Below, in pieces: positions 15,461 through 16,442 of a stretch of DNA of 16,442 nucleotides. The stretch covers positions 1 through 16,442 of the forward strand of contig JACQGG010000149.1 in assembly GCA_016199665.1 (NCBI GenBank), read 5' to 3'. The DNA is from Acidobacteriota bacterium (GTDB taxonomy: Bacteria > Acidobacteriota > UBA6911 > JACQSX01). How positions within the stretch are numbered: position 1 is the stretch's first letter; each line of letters begins with the position of its first letter. Below the pieces are notes generated by a model. That model had not been told where the DNA came from. It was given only the letters and a program-made list of their open reading frames with translations, and ran no database searches. Both the position numbers and the translations under genes were made by a program.

Positions 15461-15603
15461 ACGCGAATGGAGGCGGGCGGCACTACCGAGAGAAGCGTAA
15501 AACGTTGGTGGCACAGAGCCTTCAAAGGCGAGAAAGCCTCAGGTAAAAACGCCTCCATTCGCGTTCATTCGCGTTCATTCGCGGCCCCTGCCTTGTCCTT
15601 CAA
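15422..15603. repeat. 54-bp inverted repeat shared by two convergent gene ends
   Basis: The left arm 15422-15475 and the right arm 15550-15603 are reverse complements with four mismatches in 54 positions by hand alignment, separated by a 74-nt spacer. Each arm ends in about three units of a 10-bp motif (CGCGAATGAA and variants; left arm units at 15442, 15452 and 15462). A further partial copy, GGCCGCGAATGAAC at 15409-15422, repeats exactly at 15439-15452. The ABC-F stop (15458-15460) and the TPR-protein stop (15567-15565) both fall on the GAATGA of a unit. The RNA could form a long stem-loop on either strand, possibly marking transcript ends. No T-tract follows. Confidence 0.85.
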
Positions 15604-16350
15604 ACCGGGATTTAGAACCAGCGCGTGACGGGTCGCCTCGGCCGCCTTTTGCGTCTGGCCCAGCTTCTGGTAGGCCCGGCCCAAATTGAGAAAAGCTTCG
15701 GCGAAATTCGGATTGAGGACGGTCACCCGCTCGAAATAATCGCGCGCTTTGGCCACCTTGTTTTGCTTGAGGCTGATCAGTCCCAGGTGAAAATTTGGGA
15801 GTGCCTGATTCGGATCGGCTTTCAAGGAATTTTCCAGAAATTGCTCCGCCATTGCGGCTTGGCCAAGCTCGCCGTAGACAAGTCCCGCGTCATACAGCGC
15901 CAGCGGATTGTTGGGCTCCGTTTCCAGCGTCTTTGAAAACTCGGCCAGCGCGCGAGTGAAATCGCGGCGGTTAAAAAAAATGACGCCCAAGTTGAGATGG
16001 GTCGCCGCCGAATTCGGGTCGGCCTTCAAAGTCGCTTCGTATTCTGCGATGGCCAGGTCAGATTGGCCGCGCTCGTTATAAATCTGTCCCAGGTTGTAAT
16101 GGGCGAATGCGTTTGAGGGATCCTTCTCCAAGACTTTCAGATAGAGGGAAATCGCTTCTTCATAGTGATGCTGATTGTGAAGCTCTATACCACGACTCAA
16201 GAGCCCCTGCACGTCGGAAGGATCGGGCTCCGAAGGGGTGCTTGCAGAGCGGAAGTTTCGCCAATAGTAGACTCCGATGGCCAGGGCAAGAATTAGAAAA
16301 GCAATACGGAAGGACCGGGGGATCTTGTTGCGAACTGGGGCACTCTCCAT
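15565..16350 (-). CDS. Membrane-anchored TPR repeat protein
   Basis: The 261-residue product has a short basic N-terminus, one membrane helix IAFLILALAIGVYYW (about 17-31) and then six 34-residue tetratricopeptide repeats (about 45-248). Each repeat has the usual small/aromatic pattern (for example AHYNLGQIYNERG and AFLNLGRAYQKLG) and ends near a DPN/EPN/NPN turn. TPR arrays bind protein partners; with one N-terminal anchor the array probably faces the periplasm or outside, but topology is inferred. No specific pathway is indicated. ATG 16350 is chosen; an in-frame ATG at 16392 and the open frame to 16440 would add 14-30 residues with no convincing signal, and no strong Shine-Dalgarno is visible. 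The tail after LNPG, LKDKAGAANERE, is encoded by the right arm of the inverted repeat and nearly matches the tail of the convergent ABC-F protein. Confidence 0.85.
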   Translation of the reverse strand: MESAPVRNKIPRSFRIAFLILALAIGVYYWRNFRSASTPSEPDPSDVQGLLSRGIELHNQHHYEEAISLYLKVLEKDPSNAFAHYNLGQIYNERGQSDLAIAEYEATLKADPNSAATHLNLGVIFFNRRDFTRALAEFSKTLETEPNNPLALYDAGLVYGELGQAAMAEQFLENSLKADPNQALPNFHLGLISLKQNKVAKARDYFERVTVLNPNFAEAFLNLGRAYQKLGQTQKAAEATRHALVLNPGLKDKAGAANERE

Positions 16351-16442
16351 AAAACGGGTCCCACGAGCGGCGATGCAGTCACCCCCGTTCATGCCGGTGG
16401 TTTTATCGCCGCCTGATTGAACCGCAGAAAAGCTTAGCAAAA

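Noticed and set aside
15442..15603. CRISPR array, suggested by the short repeated CGCGAATGAA units
   Set aside because: Units are 10 bp, tandem without spacers, and arranged as one inverted pair. No cas genes are present.
15422..15603. Classical rho-independent bidirectional terminator
   Set aside because: The arms are much longer than usual, lie inside coding ends and lack T-tracts. A role at transcript ends remains possible but not in the canonical form.

Overview
The window is GC-rich bacterial DNA (near 60% GC by eye), densely coding, with many overlapping genes and GTG/TTG starts. It contains no rRNA or tRNA and no strong taxonomic marker. The GC-rich hairpin repeats between genes, a membrane-embedded spermidine-synthase-like protein next to a YfhO-type protein, and an envelope glycan locus rich in fusion proteins would suit an environmental Gram-negative-type bacterium such as an Acidobacteriota member. 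That assignment is inference with low confidence.

Region 1 (1-3935, minus strand) is a probable two-gene unit with a good sigma70-type promoter at 3907-3935. First comes a 778-residue protein with a SAM-dependent, spermidine-synthase-like domain between two blocks of membrane helices. Next is a YfhO-like polytopic membrane protein (GT-C type) that runs off the left edge. A double GC-rich hairpin repeat (3819-3864) lies in the leader between promoter and first gene.

Region 2 (3952-12716, minus strand) is a tightly coupled five-gene operon. In order of transcription it encodes: (a) a GT2 glycosyltransferase fused to a SAM methyltransferase; (b) a 968-residue fusion of an SDR epimerase/dehydratase, a Gfo/Idh/MocA oxidoreductase and an unrecognised C-terminal domain of about 275 residues; (c) a stand-alone SAM methyltransferase; (d) a large GT-C-like membrane glycosyltransferase with a C-terminal beta-sandwich-like domain; and (e) a GtrB/Dpm1-like GT2 with two C-terminal membrane helices. 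The junctions overlap by 1, 4, 0 and 14 nt. The likely theme is cytoplasmic synthesis and tailoring of a sugar, loading onto polyprenyl phosphate by the GT2 enzymes, and transfer outside the membrane by the GT-C protein(s). No flippase or polymerase is visible, so the product is unknown.

Region 3 (12717-13489) is mostly non-coding. It holds two hairpins and a 46-residue single-span membrane protein with a near-perfect ribosome binding site and a plausible promoter, divergent from the next gene.

Region 4 (13490-16442) has an ABC-F ATPase on the plus strand converging on a membrane-anchored TPR protein on the minus strand. Both genes end inside the two arms of a 54-bp inverted repeat built on a 10-bp CGCGAATGAA unit, so two unrelated proteins carry almost the same C-terminal tail.

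I found no CRISPR array, transposase or integrase. The most unusual items are the three-module fusion with its unknown C-terminal domain and the shared repeat-encoded tails.
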